NCBI GenBank assembly: GCA_964573545.1
Contig: CAZNJQ010000002.1
Location: forward strand, 1-52,543
From: CAZNJQ01 sp964573545
Lineage (GTDB): Bacteria > Patescibacteriota > Minisyncoccia > Phycocordibacterales > UBA2135
Reading direction: 5' to 3'
DNA: 52,543 bases
Shown here one piece after another: positions 33,601 to 41,530 of this stretch; position 1 is the stretch's first letter, and every line of letters starts with the position of its first letter. The notes below the pieces were generated by a model. It was not told the origin of the DNA. It saw only the letters and a program-made list of their open reading frames with translations, and searched no databases. The position numbers were made by a program, and so were the translations under genes.

Positions 33601-33885
33601 ATTTTTTGCGAGAAGCGTCAGGTGATAGCGCGTCGTATCGATCCCTGGGCGTTTATCGAATCGCGATCCCGGCGTAATGTATGCCTCAACTCCGATGATC
33701 GGTTTTATTCCCTCGGCTTTACATTTTTTGTAGAATTCGAGTGCCCCATAAAGATTGCCGTGATCTGTGAGAGCGAGCGCCGGCATCTTGTAACGTTTGG
33801 CAAGAGAGACCATCTCGTCTATTTTTGAAAGGCCGTCAAGAAGAGAGTAGTGAGAATGCGTATGGAGGTGGACGAAAGGCTTCAT
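30691..33885 (-). CDS. dnaE: DNA polymerase III alpha subunit
   Basis: Replicative polymerase. N-terminal PHP domain HLHTHSHYSLLDGLSKIDEMVSLAKRYKMPALALTDHGNLYGALEFYKKCKAEGIKPIIGVEAY, catalytic palm with PDIDMDFADNRRDEVIEYARKKYG (Asp pair), GSVRDVARALG, a fingers region with YQDDLL, and a C-terminal OB domain (TIVGGIIEEVKIILTSKGEQMAFIKIADF). 1064 aa from ATG at 33885. A longer reading starting at 34041 is rejected because it crosses rnhB. No separate proofreading gene is seen in the window. Confidence 0.96.
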   Translation of the reverse strand: MKPFVHLHTHSHYSLLDGLSKIDEMVSLAKRYKMPALALTDHGNLYGALEFYKKCKAEGIKPIIGVEAYITPGSRFDKRPGIDTTRYHLTLLAKNAVGYKNLIQLVTLSHLEGYYYKPRMDKEILRKHSQGIIALSGCFGSELSRAFRNGKGDEAERIVREHQEIFGVENYFLEIMHHPGVEGIEKVQNEIIRLSKKLHIPLVATQDSHYLHSDDMQAHETLLAIQTNADLKDENRFSMNSDDFSFIDTEKAYEYFKDAPEAVENTGKVADMCDIELELGKWVFPNLPLPDGTTYDDELRRLVYAGIQKRNLPASEEIQQRIEYELQIIRNKGYSPYFLVVADLIEYAQKNGILTEIRGSVAGSLITYLLSVTHVNPLEYKLPFERFLNPERPSAPDIDMDFADNRRDEVIEYARKKYGEDKVAQIGTFGTMMAKGSVRDVARALGHPYSIGDKISRLIPMGSQGFPMTIDRALETVPELKELYEHDSTSKEIIDLARRLEGCVRHISVHAAGVVIAPRPLSEFVPTQLDPRGGKIITQYDMYAVEDAGLLKFDFLGIKNLAILENAVRLVKKFHDISIDIQNIPLDDKKTFAMLAKGETMGLFQLNGSGMTRYLKELKPTTIHDINAMVALYRPGPMDTIPQYIERKRNPHLVSYLDPRMKKYLDQSYGLIVYQDDLLFSAIELAGYSWLEADKFRKAVGKKIPAEMAAQKEKLIKGIVANGQTEAFAEKLWKLFEPFQAYGFNKAHAASYGRVAYQTAYMKANFPVEYMTAILTADAGDVEKISEAIAECVRMGIPVLSPDVNESFGDFTVVSGQHNGKPIRQIRFGLYSIKNFGNEIANVIIDEREKSGKFSSFADFLERIKHKNLNKKSLEALIKSGALDALGDRAAMLGNMEEALAYNHECAKGTTRQSSLFGLMEDASSVPKLKLRESPPVSKEQKLLWEKELLGLYISGHPLEEHREKLAKLDIDIRKIKLLREGFPTIVGGIIEEVKIILTSKGEQMAFIKIADFNDRIESVVFPRSFHEYKELLATDKKILAKGKTSHRNGTPSFIIEKVKELKA

Positions 33886-33895
33886 GGTAGAATCC

Positions 33896-33905
33896 ATTAT
33901 ATCAT
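33896..33905. promoter_or_regulatory. Overlapping divergent -10 elements of dnaE and rnhB
   Basis: On the minus strand TATAAT (33901-33896) is 10 nt before dnaE ATG 33885. On the plus strand TATCAT (33900-33905) is 7 nt before rnhB ATG 33913. The hexamers share two bases, so the two promoters cannot be open at the same time. Confidence 0.55.
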
Positions 33906-33912
33906 ACGCACT

Positions 33913-34542
33913 ATGGCAAAAAATCCGCACATGATGCTCCCCATAGCGGGTGTTGACGAAGCGGGCAGGGGACCACTCGCCGGTCCCGTAACGGTTGCCG
34001 CAGTCATACTTTTTGACAAGCAAGGATACGGGCATATTCATGGCATCAAGGATTCAAAACGATTGTCACCTGCTCAAAGAGAGGTTTGGTTTTTAAGAGC
34101 GCACAAACTCAAAGCGCAAGGAATCCTCGATTTTGCGGTATCCTCAAGCAGTGAAGACATCATCGACACGAAGGGTATAGTGTTCGGGATAAAAAAAGCC
34201 TTACACAGGGTGCTCAAAAGGGTCTGCCAGGACGCCGCGCATACAATGATACTTCTCGACGGAAGCCTCGCGGCCCCTTCGTCATATCTATATCAGGAAA
34301 CTATTATTCGCGGCGACGAAAAAGAACCGCTCATCGCGCTTGCGTCGGTGATAGCAAAAGTCACGCGTGATAGGTATATGGTCCGTTGCGCAAAGAAATT
34401 TCCACAGTACGGGTTTGATATCCATAAGGGATATGGAACGCAAAGGCATTATGCCGCGCTCAAAAAGCACGGTATATCTCCGCTGCACAGAAAGAGCTTC
34501 TTGACTGGCATAGAATCCGCCTCTCCCGAGCGGCTTGCATAA
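33913..34542 (+). CDS. rnhB: Ribonuclease HII
   Basis: Removes ribonucleotides and RNA primers from DNA. IAGVDEAGRGPLAGPVTVAAVIL holds the D-E pair, then IKDSKRLSPAQRE (the K-D-S-K-x-L motif), LLDGSLAAP (D), ALASVIAKVTRDRYMVRCAKKFPQYGFDIHKGYGTQRHYAALKKHGISPLHRKSF (final D in FDIHKGYGT). 209 aa, starting MAKNPHMMLPIAGV. Transcribed away from dnaE; the two share a 27-bp spacer. Confidence 0.95.
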   Translation: MAKNPHMMLPIAGVDEAGRGPLAGPVTVAAVILFDKQGYGHIHGIKDSKRLSPAQREVWFLRAHKLKAQGILDFAVSSSSEDIIDTKGIVFGIKKALHRVLKRVCQDAAHTMILLDGSLAAPSSYLYQETIIRGDEKEPLIALASVIAKVTRDRYMVRCAKKFPQYGFDIHKGYGTQRHYAALKKHGISPLHRKSFLTGIESASPERLA

Positions 34543-34572
34543 ACTACAAATATAAGGTACACTACGCTGCAT

Positions 34573-34806
34573 ATGACTGTACGAATGCGCCATACGCGTG
34601 CGCATACAAGAAACAGGCGCTCGCATCACGCTCTCGAAGAGGGGCGCTTCTCGCGCTGTGCACACTGTAGCGCTCTGCATATGCGCCACCGGGCGTGTGG
34701 GAATTGCGGCACATATCGCGGCAGGAATGTCCTTGATGTCGCAAAAAAACTTGAGAAGAAGGCGAAGAAAGCAAAAGAGCGCGAAAAAGAGGAGATGAAG
34801 CAATAA
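34573..34806 (+). CDS. rpmF: 50S ribosomal protein bL32
   Basis: 77 residues. MTVRMRHTRAHTRNRRSHHALE matches the arginine-rich N-terminal tail, followed by the zinc motif CAHC...CGNC (four cysteines, spaced as in the zinc-binding bL32 form), GTYRGRNV and a lysine/glutamate-rich C-terminal helix longer than in most bL32. It lies between rnhB and nusB, a plausible housekeeping location. The N-terminus has more His than usual. Confidence 0.88.
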   Translation: MTVRMRHTRAHTRNRRSHHALEEGRFSRCAHCSALHMRHRACGNCGTYRGRNVLDVAKKLEKKAKKAKEREKEEMKQ

Positions 34807-34855
34807 ACCAAGCGCAGAGAAGTTTAGCGTTTAGGGTTTAGTATTCAGCGTCTAA

Positions 34856-35749
34856 ATGGCTAACCGGCACCTTTCCAGAAGTATAGTGATGCAAACACTC
34901 TTTGAGTGGGATTTTAACGGTTGCAACGATAGCCGTATCTTTGATATTCTCGTGCGCAACGCAGGAGAGTTCGCTCCCGGGGCAGGTGATTCATCATATA
35001 TCAAAGATCTGATCGCGGGCATCCTGGAAAAGCGCACGACTCTCGATTCGATCATCATAAAAGCGGCGCCAGAGTGGCCGATCGATAAAATCTCCATTAT
35101 CGACCGGAACATTCTTCGCATCGGTTTGTACGAACTCTTGTTCACGGACAGGAGTGAAGTTCCCGCGAAGGTCGCGATCAATGAATCTATCGAGCTTGCG
35201 AAATCGTTCGGCGGGGAGAATAGCAGTAAATTCGTGAACGGAGTTTTGGGCGCCGTATATCGCGAGCTTGGAGAGCCCGGCAAGGACGATGGCGGAAGTC
35301 GTAAGGCACGCAAGAATGTCGATTTCAATAAGATGCCGATAGAGAAGCTGGGAGGCGCGGTTGTCTATGCGAAGAACGGCGGAGAGATCCATCTCGCCCT
35401 CGTCCACGATGTATTCGGACGCTGGACGCTTTCAAAAGGGAAGATAGAGGAAAAAGAAGACGAAGCGGCGGCTACTGTGCGTGAAATAAAAGAAGAGATC
35501 GGCGTTGATATCGCGATACAGGGAAAGATCGGTAAAAATGAGTATGTCGCGTCAGACCCGGAACGGGGGAAAATACGAAAACAAGTGACATACTTTTTGG
35601 GCGAGGCTTCATACGGAGATCTCACGCTCGAATCTTCCGGGGGGCTTGACGGGGCACGATGGTTCTCGCTTGAAGAACTTCCGCAGCTTAAAATGTACGA
35701 CGACATACTCCCCATAGTCGCGAAAGGAATACAGATGATTACTAAATAA
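34856..35749 (+). CDS. nusB: NusB-Nudix fusion protein
   Basis: 297 aa. Residues 1-140 are NusB: RHLSRSIVMQTLFEWDF at the start, ILEKRTTLDSIIIKAAPEWPIDKISIIDRNILRIGLYELLF, VPAKVAINESIELAKSFGGENSSKFVNGVLGAVYRE. After a linker, residues 160-297 form a Nudix hydrolase: GGAVVYAKNGGEIHLALVHDVFGRWTLSKGKIEEKEDEAAATVREIKEEIGV, with the full box G195-x5-E201-x7-R209-E210-x2-E213-E214-x-G216. NusB with NusE carries antitermination on rRNA operons. Nudix enzymes hydrolyse nucleoside diphosphate derivatives; the substrate is not readable. No internal start or stop separates the two halves. Confidence 0.9.
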   Translation: MANRHLSRSIVMQTLFEWDFNGCNDSRIFDILVRNAGEFAPGAGDSSYIKDLIAGILEKRTTLDSIIIKAAPEWPIDKISIIDRNILRIGLYELLFTDRSEVPAKVAINESIELAKSFGGENSSKFVNGVLGAVYRELGEPGKDDGGSRKARKNVDFNKMPIEKLGGAVVYAKNGGEIHLALVHDVFGRWTLSKGKIEEKEDEAAATVREIKEEIGVDIAIQGKIGKNEYVASDPERGKIRKQVTYFLGEASYGDLTLESSGGLDGARWFSLEELPQLKMYDDILPIVAKGIQMITK

Positions 35750-35756
35750 ACTATTG

Positions 35757-35829
35757 CATTTGACCTTTGACATTTGGCAATTGACCGCGTCGTCTCTCTG
35801 TCACATTGTTAAATGTCACACGTCAAATG
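35757..35829. repeat. Intergenic hairpin repeat, TGACATTT word family
   Basis: CATTTGAC (35757-35764) pairs with GTCAAATG (35822-35829), and TGACATTT (35768-35775) with AAATGTCA (35811-35818), forming one long imperfect hairpin just before rnc. The same words occur at 45639-45722 and 49681-49793. Confidence 0.75.
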
Positions 35830-35839
35830 TTCATTACGC

Positions 35840-36541
35840 ATGAAACAAATAGATTTTTCTCGTTTCGAGGATAGTATCGGCGTATCGTTCAGTGACAAAG
35901 CACTCCTTAAGCAAGCATTCACACACCGGTCATATCTGAACGAAAACCCCCGCGAAAGGCTTTCGCATAATGAGCGGCTTGAATTTCTCGGCGACGCGGT
36001 GCTCGAGCTTATTGCGACAGAATATCTTTTTAAGAAATATCCCGACAAGAATGAGGGCGAATTGACTGCGTATCGCGCCGCCCTCGTAAATACCATCACA
36101 CTCTCGGAGACGGCTCAGTCTATGAATATAAATGAGTTCCTCCTTCTCTCGCGGGGAGAACAGCGCGACACCGGCAAGGCAAGGCAATATATTCTTGCGA
36201 ACACATTCGAGGCATTTGTCGGAGCGTTGTATCTTGATAAAGGATATGCCGTAGTCGAAAAGATTTTGTATAAGATACTGTTCCCAAGGCTTGAGAAGAT
36301 ACTCTCGGAGCGCTCGTGGCAAGATGCGAAGAGCAGATTTCAGGAAAAAGCGCAGGAGGTTTTGAGCATCACACCGGCGTATAAGGTCTTAAAAGAAATG
36401 GGACCCGACCACGACAAAACGTTCGTAGTGGGGGTCTTCCTTGGCGATACTAAAATTGCCGAGGGCTCGGGTCGCTCTAAGCAGGATGCGGAACAAGATG
36501 CTGCTCGTGCTGGACTCTCACTAAAAGACTGGGAGAAGTAG
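35840..36541 (+). CDS. rnc: Ribonuclease III
   Basis: Cleaves double-stranded RNA. Catalytic domain: LLKQAFTHRSYLNENPRERLSHNERLEFLGDAVLELIATEYLFKKYPDKNEGELTAYRAALVN (signature NERLEFLGDAVL with E, E and D), ILANTFEAFVGALYLDKGY (second E/D set). The double-stranded RNA-binding domain follows: DAKSRFQEKAQEVLSITPAYKVLKEMGPDHDKTFVVGVFLGDTKIAEGSGRSKQDAEQDAARAGL. 233 aa from ATG 35840; an in-frame ATG at 35813 lies inside the hairpin repeat and is less likely. Confidence 0.95.
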   Translation: MKQIDFSRFEDSIGVSFSDKALLKQAFTHRSYLNENPRERLSHNERLEFLGDAVLELIATEYLFKKYPDKNEGELTAYRAALVNTITLSETAQSMNINEFLLLSRGEQRDTGKARQYILANTFEAFVGALYLDKGYAVVEKILYKILFPRLEKILSERSWQDAKSRFQEKAQEVLSITPAYKVLKEMGPDHDKTFVVGVFLGDTKIAEGSGRSKQDAEQDAARAGLSLKDWEK

Positions 36542-36572
36542 CTCCCTAACAATTTGGTAGAATACAGGATAT

Positions 36573-38864
36573 ATGTCCGTGCATTTGAAACGTATCGAAT
36601 TATCCGGCTTTAAGTCTTTCGCGAGGCCGTCTGCGCTTGATTTCACAACCCCCGTGACGGCAGTTGTGGGGCCCAACGGGTCAGGTAAATCAAATATCGC
36701 AGAGGCAATCCGTTTCGTTTTGGGCGAGCAGTCCATTAAATCTCTCCGCGGCAAAAAGACGGAGGATTTGATTTTTAACGGCTCGCACTCTGCCCCTCGT
36801 CTCAATAAGGCGTCGGTTGAGATCATCTTTGACAATTCAAAGAGGATTTTTGACATGGACTATGATGAAGTTTCTCTCCGGAGAACCGTATACCGAGATG
36901 GTGAGGGTATATACGCGGTGAACGGCACCGCAGTACGGCTCAAGGATATTCTTGAGCTTCTTGCGGGGGTTCATATCGGCGCATCGAGCCATCACATCAT
37001 CTCACAAGGAGAAGCCGACAGGATATTACTTGCCTCGCCAAAAGATCGGAGGAATATGATAGAAGATGCATTGGGACTTAAGATATATCAATACAAACGC
37101 ATTGATAGCGAGCGGAAGCTCATGAAGACGAGAGAAAATATAGAGCGGGTAGAAGCACTGCGCAAGGAGATCGCTCCGCATCTTAAATTCTTGACCAATC
37201 AAGTCGAGAAGATACAGCGCGCCGAGAAACTAAAAGAAGACCTTAAGACTCTTTATGCGGAATACATACACCGCGAAAACGCGTATCTCACGCACCAGAG
37301 AAAAAAAATAGACGATGAAATGCGCATCCCGGAAGGTGGGCTTAAAGGCACCGAAGAAGCGATTAAACATGCTGAAGAATCTCTCCTTAAGGCTCGAACA
37401 AAGAGCGGTCACGCAAAAGAAGTGCATGGGCTTGAGCGCGAATTGCAGAAAATCCGCGGTGAAAAAGACGCATACGGCAGGAGGCTTGGCCGTCTTGAGG
37501 GTATTATCGAATATGCCGAAATAGGCGCACGGAGAGGCGGCGAAGAGGGCGAAGAAGATGCTTCACATCCGATCGCTATCCCACGCAATGCGATTAACGA
37601 TTTCGAAAAAGAGATTGCCTCGCGCATATCGCGCGCGGAAGGCGAGGAAGATATCACCCTTGTAAAGAAAATACTCCACGAAATACGCGGACTTATGGCT
37701 AATTTTGCGGCACAGTGGTTGCGGCAAAAAAGCATACGCGCTGTTTTCTCCATTACCACGAAAGAAGAACTTGCGGGCAAGAAAGAAGAAAAAAGAGCTG
37801 TCGAGGAATCGCTCCGGGAGCTTACGCAAAAAGAGGAAAAACTTCAGGAGGAATATATCTCACTTCGGAATCTCGTCGAGGAAGAGAAGGATAGCGAGCG
37901 TACGGGCGAGCGAGCGCTCTTTTCCTTCCAAAATAAAAGAACGGAATTACTTTCGCGCATCGAAGTTTTGCGCGTCAAAGACGAGCAATTGAGATCTCTG
38001 GATGAAAGATTCAAGAACGAATTGCGCGAAGCAGAGGTATTGCTTGGGCACGCTCCCGAATACACGGCAGCGGAAAGCGAGATATTTTCCAAAGATAGTG
38101 CAAACGAACCCCGCGAGGCACAAGATGTCCGCCTTCGAAAGATAGAGCGGCTTAAGATAAAGATCGAGGAAATAGGCGTCGGTGGAGAAGAAATCCTTAA
38201 GGAATACAGGGAAGTGGTTGAACGTGATCAGTTCCTCGCAAAAGAAACCGACGATCTTATCAAAAGCGCGGAAGCACTTGATACATTAATTCAAGAACTT
38301 GAGGAGAAAATTGAAATTGAATTTAAAGACGGGGTCAATAAAATAAACGAAAAATTCCAAGAACTATTTGCCCTCGTATTCGGCGGAGGAAAGGCTACAC
38401 TCCGGCTTGTCGCGATCCAGCGGAGAAAAAAGAAAGAAGATGACCCCTCTCTGCTTGTCGACATAGAAAACACCGGGGGAGAAGATGAAGAACCCTCTCT
38501 GAAAGAACCTGACGGTGTCGAAATATCAGTCTCTTTACCGCGTAAAAAAGTGAAGAGCCTGGAGATGCTCTCGGGAGGGGAGCGGGCGCTCGCATCAATC
38601 GCGCTTATATTTGCGATGACGCAAGTGAAGCCGCCCCCATTTTTGATATTGGATGAGACTGATGCCGCTCTTGATGAGACTAATTCTCGAAAATACGGGG
38701 AAATGCTTCAGAGCCTCTCAAAACATACGCAGTTGGTCCTTATTACCCACAATCGTGAGACAATGGGTATTGCCGGAGTTCTCTATGGGGTAACGGCGCT
38801 TGACGGCGTATCTCGTCTTCTCTCTGTCCGTTTTGACGAAGCGAAAGAGCTTGCGCAGAGTTAG
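36573..38864 (+). CDS. smc: SMC-family chromosome segregation ATPase, short form
   Basis: 763 aa. N-terminal head: HLKRIELSGFKSFARPSALDF, Walker A GPNGSGKSN (residues 33-41), EAIRFVLGEQSIKSLRGKKTEDLIFNGS, then a long charged coiled coil. C-terminal head: signature LSGGERALASIALIFAM, Walker B PFLILDETDAALDE, LITHNRETM. A full-length bacterial SMC has about 1170 residues with a hinge mid-way; here the coils are short and I see no hinge-like globular sequence between residues 260 and 560. The -10 TAGAAT (36558-36563) lies 9 nt before ATG. A RecN-like or Rad50-like role is less likely given the SMC-type head. Confidence 0.9.
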   Translation: MSVHLKRIELSGFKSFARPSALDFTTPVTAVVGPNGSGKSNIAEAIRFVLGEQSIKSLRGKKTEDLIFNGSHSAPRLNKASVEIIFDNSKRIFDMDYDEVSLRRTVYRDGEGIYAVNGTAVRLKDILELLAGVHIGASSHHIISQGEADRILLASPKDRRNMIEDALGLKIYQYKRIDSERKLMKTRENIERVEALRKEIAPHLKFLTNQVEKIQRAEKLKEDLKTLYAEYIHRENAYLTHQRKKIDDEMRIPEGGLKGTEEAIKHAEESLLKARTKSGHAKEVHGLERELQKIRGEKDAYGRRLGRLEGIIEYAEIGARRGGEEGEEDASHPIAIPRNAINDFEKEIASRISRAEGEEDITLVKKILHEIRGLMANFAAQWLRQKSIRAVFSITTKEELAGKKEEKRAVEESLRELTQKEEKLQEEYISLRNLVEEEKDSERTGERALFSFQNKRTELLSRIEVLRVKDEQLRSLDERFKNELREAEVLLGHAPEYTAAESEIFSKDSANEPREAQDVRLRKIERLKIKIEEIGVGGEEILKEYREVVERDQFLAKETDDLIKSAEALDTLIQELEEKIEIEFKDGVNKINEKFQELFALVFGGGKATLRLVAIQRRKKKEDDPSLLVDIENTGGEDEEPSLKEPDGVEISVSLPRKKVKSLEMLSGGERALASIALIFAMTQVKPPPFLILDETDAALDETNSRKYGEMLQSLSKHTQLVLITHNRETMGIAGVLYGVTALDGVSRLLSVRFDEAKELAQS

Positions 38865-38912
38865 ATAATCATCAGCATCGGGGGAACCTTTATTGGCGGC
38901 AGTGACAAGCCG

Positions 38913-39521
38913 CTATTTTCTGTTTCCCAACGCGTGTGCGATAGTGTCAGTATCCGAGTATTCAAGCTCGGTTCCCGTCGAGATACCTCTTCCGAGAGTT
39001 GTCACGCGCAGAGGGCGTTTTTTACCGATCGGGAAAAGCTGTTCTTTAATATAGGTACTTGTGACATCTCCTTCCGGATGTGCAGAAAGGGCAAGGACAA
39101 CCTCTTGTATATGTGTTTCTTTGGAAATCTTCATGAATAACTCTTTGTCTTTCAGGTGTTTCGGTCTTTTTCCGGCTCCGATGGGTATCAATCCTCCTAA
39201 GACAAAATATTTGCCGTTGAACATGCCACTTTTTCGTATTGCATCAAGGTCCTGATCTTTTTCGACTATAAGGAGCAGTTTTTCATCTGCAACGGGATCG
39301 AGGCATGTGTTGCACTGCGGAAGCGAATCCTTTGGTTCGAAAAATCTGTAACATGAGGAGCACTGGGCAGTCTCCTCCTTTATTTTTTGTATAAGAGAAG
39401 CGATTTCCTGTGAAACTTGAGCATCTGAGCGCAGGAGAAAATAAACGAAACGGCGTGCTTGGCGCATACCGATTCCCGGGAATAAAGAAAAATACTCCGT
39501 CAGTTTATCAATAGGGGACAT
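38913..39521 (-). CDS. recR: Recombination protein RecR
   Basis: Helps load RecA on gapped DNA with RecO/RecF. PIDKLTEYFSLFPGIGMRQARRFVYFLLR (helix-hairpin-helix), the C4 zinc finger CSSCYRFFEPKDSLPQCNTCLDPVA, then the TOPRIM domain LLIVEKDQDLDAIRKSGMFNGKYFVLGGLIPIGAGKRPKHLK and ALSAHPEGDVTSTYIKEQL. The usual T-V-E-G in TOPRIM shows as VALSAHPEGD. 202 aa. Transcribed toward smc, convergent, 48 bp apart. Confidence 0.95.
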   Translation of the reverse strand: MSPIDKLTEYFSLFPGIGMRQARRFVYFLLRSDAQVSQEIASLIQKIKEETAQCSSCYRFFEPKDSLPQCNTCLDPVADEKLLLIVEKDQDLDAIRKSGMFNGKYFVLGGLIPIGAGKRPKHLKDKELFMKISKETHIQEVVLALSAHPEGDVTSTYIKEQLFPIGKKRPLRVTTLGRGISTGTELEYSDTDTIAHALGNRK

Positions 39522-39551
39522 ATAAAGATATGAGATTCTTTATTTCGTCGA

Positions 39552-39570
39552 GCCCCGCCGCAGGCGGGGC
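39552..39570. repeat. GC-rich hairpin GCCCCGCC-GCA-GGCGGGGC
   Basis: A perfect 8-bp stem with a 3-nt loop upstream of recR, in the 171-bp gap between recR and dnaB. Confidence 0.75.
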
Positions 39571-39619
39571 GAGCGAGGAGCGAAATGAAAACCTTAATTT
39601 TCTTTTCGTCCGAGCTCTG

Positions 39620-39641
39620 CCTCCTGCATGCGCAGGCATGG
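39620..39641 (+). repeat. 22-bp dispersed repeat, copy 1
   Basis: Contains CTGCATGCGCAG; exact reverse complement of 41509-41530. The two copies flank dnaB. Confidence 0.8.
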
Positions 39642-39692
39642 CCGCAGGCAGCGAAGACAAAACACGGGTTCAATCGGGGAACCTTTGTTTCT

Positions 39693-41072
39693 CTAAAATT
39701 CGACTTCTCGTGCACGGTTAAGTTCTTCGACGGCAGCATTTCCTTCCAAACTCAAGAAAGTAGTCTTTCGTTCATCAAAATATAATTTTACCTTCCCCAA
39801 AGGACCGTTTCGATGTTTCTCGACAATTATCTCGGCGACATTTGTCCGCTCTGTCTCATCTTTGTATTTATCGCTCCTGTGGATGAACATAACCACATCA
39901 GCATCCTGTTCAATAGATCCGGAATCCCGAAGATCCGATAAGCGCGGCCGGTCTCGCCGTTGCTCGACGGCGCGATTCAATTGCGAGAGGGCAAGCACGG
40001 GAATATTGAGTTCGCGCGCAAGCGCTTTAAGCGAGCGAGATATTTCAGTCACTTGCTGTACCATTGAATCGTAGTTTCTTTGCGTGTGAATGAGTTGGAG
40101 ATAATCTATGACCAAAAGTTGCAGATTGTGCTCTCGTTTAAGCCGCCGTGCGACGGAGCGCATCCGGAGCACTGTATTTGACGGTTGGTCATCGATATAT
40201 ATGGGTGCTGTCGAAAGGCGATCGAGGGAATCGCGGATTTTTGAGAATTCCTCGTCAGTTTTAAGTTTCCCGGTGCGTAATTTCCACGCGTCAACAAGAG
40301 ATTCCGCGGCAAGCATCCTGTCTACGAGTTGCTGAGAACTCATTTCAAGAGAAAAGATACCAACAGGTATATTGTGTTCGGTCGCTGCCTTCCGCGCAAT
40401 ATCAAGCGCCAAAGTCGTCTTCCCCATAGAAGGTCGCGCTGCGAGGATTATCAGGTCAGAATTTTGAAATCCGGCAAGTAAATTATCGAGCTCTCTGAAT
40501 CCAGTCGGGACACCGCGGAGTTCCTCAGGAGATTTTTGGAGTGCATCGAGGCGATCCCACGCTTCCATGAGTCCGTCTTTAAGTGCGATGACTTTTTGCG
40601 ATGAAGTGAGGTTAGTTATGGAGAATATTTTTTTCTCCGCCTTATCCAAAACCTCCTCAAGTTCATCTGCTTCGTTGAAACCGAGTTCTCCGATAAATTC
40701 AGAAGCGGATATAAGTGTACGGAGGATATATTTTCTTTGGATCAAAACTGCATAATGGCGAGCATTCACCGATGAGGGAACAACGCTCACAAGCTCCGTA
40801 AGATATGTTCTTCCACCGATTTGAGAAAGCTGTCCCTTTTCATCCAGGCGTGCCGAGAGAGAAAGAAGATCAATTGGTTCTTTTTTTTCATGAAGTTCGA
40901 GCATCGCCCGATAAATGATGCGATGTTTTTCCGAATAGAACGAATCTGGCGATACAATATCCAGGACGTCGTACATTGTTTCAGGACGAAGCATCACCGA
41001 ACCGAGGAGTGCTTTTTCTGCATCAAGAGATTGCGGGGGGATCCGGATGGCGTTGTGTGGATTTTTTTCCAT
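39693..41072 (-). CDS. dnaB: Replicative DNA helicase DnaB
   Basis: Hexameric helicase of the replication fork. N-terminal domain (PPQSLDAEKALLGSVMLRPETMYDVLDIVSPDSFYSEKHRIIYRAMLELHE), linker helix, then the RecA-like domain: VPTGFRELDNLLAGFQNSDLIILAARPSMGKTTLALDIA (Walker A), GIFSLEMSSQQLVDRML, LLVIDYLQLI (Walker B), ALSQLNRAVEQRRDRPRLSDLRDSGSIEQDADVVMFIHR, EIIVEKHRNGPLGKVKLYFD. 459 aa. -10 TATAAT lies 7 nt before the start. Confidence 0.96.
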   Translation of the reverse strand: MEKNPHNAIRIPPQSLDAEKALLGSVMLRPETMYDVLDIVSPDSFYSEKHRIIYRAMLELHEKKEPIDLLSLSARLDEKGQLSQIGGRTYLTELVSVVPSSVNARHYAVLIQRKYILRTLISASEFIGELGFNEADELEEVLDKAEKKIFSITNLTSSQKVIALKDGLMEAWDRLDALQKSPEELRGVPTGFRELDNLLAGFQNSDLIILAARPSMGKTTLALDIARKAATEHNIPVGIFSLEMSSQQLVDRMLAAESLVDAWKLRTGKLKTDEEFSKIRDSLDRLSTAPIYIDDQPSNTVLRMRSVARRLKREHNLQLLVIDYLQLIHTQRNYDSMVQQVTEISRSLKALARELNIPVLALSQLNRAVEQRRDRPRLSDLRDSGSIEQDADVVMFIHRSDKYKDETERTNVAEIIVEKHRNGPLGKVKLYFDERKTTFLSLEGNAAVEELNRAREVEF

Positions 41073-41079
41073 TTAGAAA

Positions 41080-41085
41080 ATTATA
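41080..41085 (-). promoter_or_regulatory. dnaB -10 element, leaderless
   Basis: TATAAT on the minus strand, 7 nt before ATG 41072. No clear -35 at the expected distance. Confidence 0.55.
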
Positions 41086-41261
41086 CGAGCTGTAATTAAA
41101 TTCATCTTAACACGAGAACCCCTTATTTATTCTCGACGCAATGCCGTGGATTCTGTGAAATCTGTGGATTGGAGAATTTCAACAGCATGAACCTGAACAT
41201 GATTTAGTGTGTGATCTTAACCCATACGGACATAAAACATGAACAGTGACCCATAGAGGAT

Positions 41262-41300
41262 AGTAATTTACTGTCTCGCATACCCGAGATAGTAAATACT
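41262..41300. repeat. Hairpin in the dnaB upstream region
   Basis: AGTAATTTACTGTCTCG (41262-41278) pairs with CGAGATAGTAAATACT (41285-41300) with one bulge and one G-U. Confidence 0.65.
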
Positions 41301-41508
41301 AGTCAGTTGCATTGAGCCTTCGATCGTCTCTCAGCCCTTAGTAACGTCTCGTCTTGCCGATAATCTCAAGTTGACTGTCTATCAAGTGGACTTTGATAAA
41401 AGTATACATCACATTTTACATCATAGCGAGCGTGAATCTACATCGTGTAGCCGAGATATAGACCCGCACTAAAGATGCTTAATGCTCTGGAGGCTTGCTT
41501 ACCTGCCA

Positions 41509-41530
41509 CCATGCCTGCGCATGCAGGAGG
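41509..41530 (-). repeat. 22-bp dispersed repeat, copy 2
   Basis: Reverse complement of 39620-39641. Extended palindromic context: CCTGCC upstream and GGCAGG downstream. Confidence 0.8.

Noticed and set aside
33886..34041. N-terminal extension of dnaE to 34041
   Set aside because: It would overlap rnhB and add 52 residues before the canonical PHP start MKPFVHLHTHSHYS.
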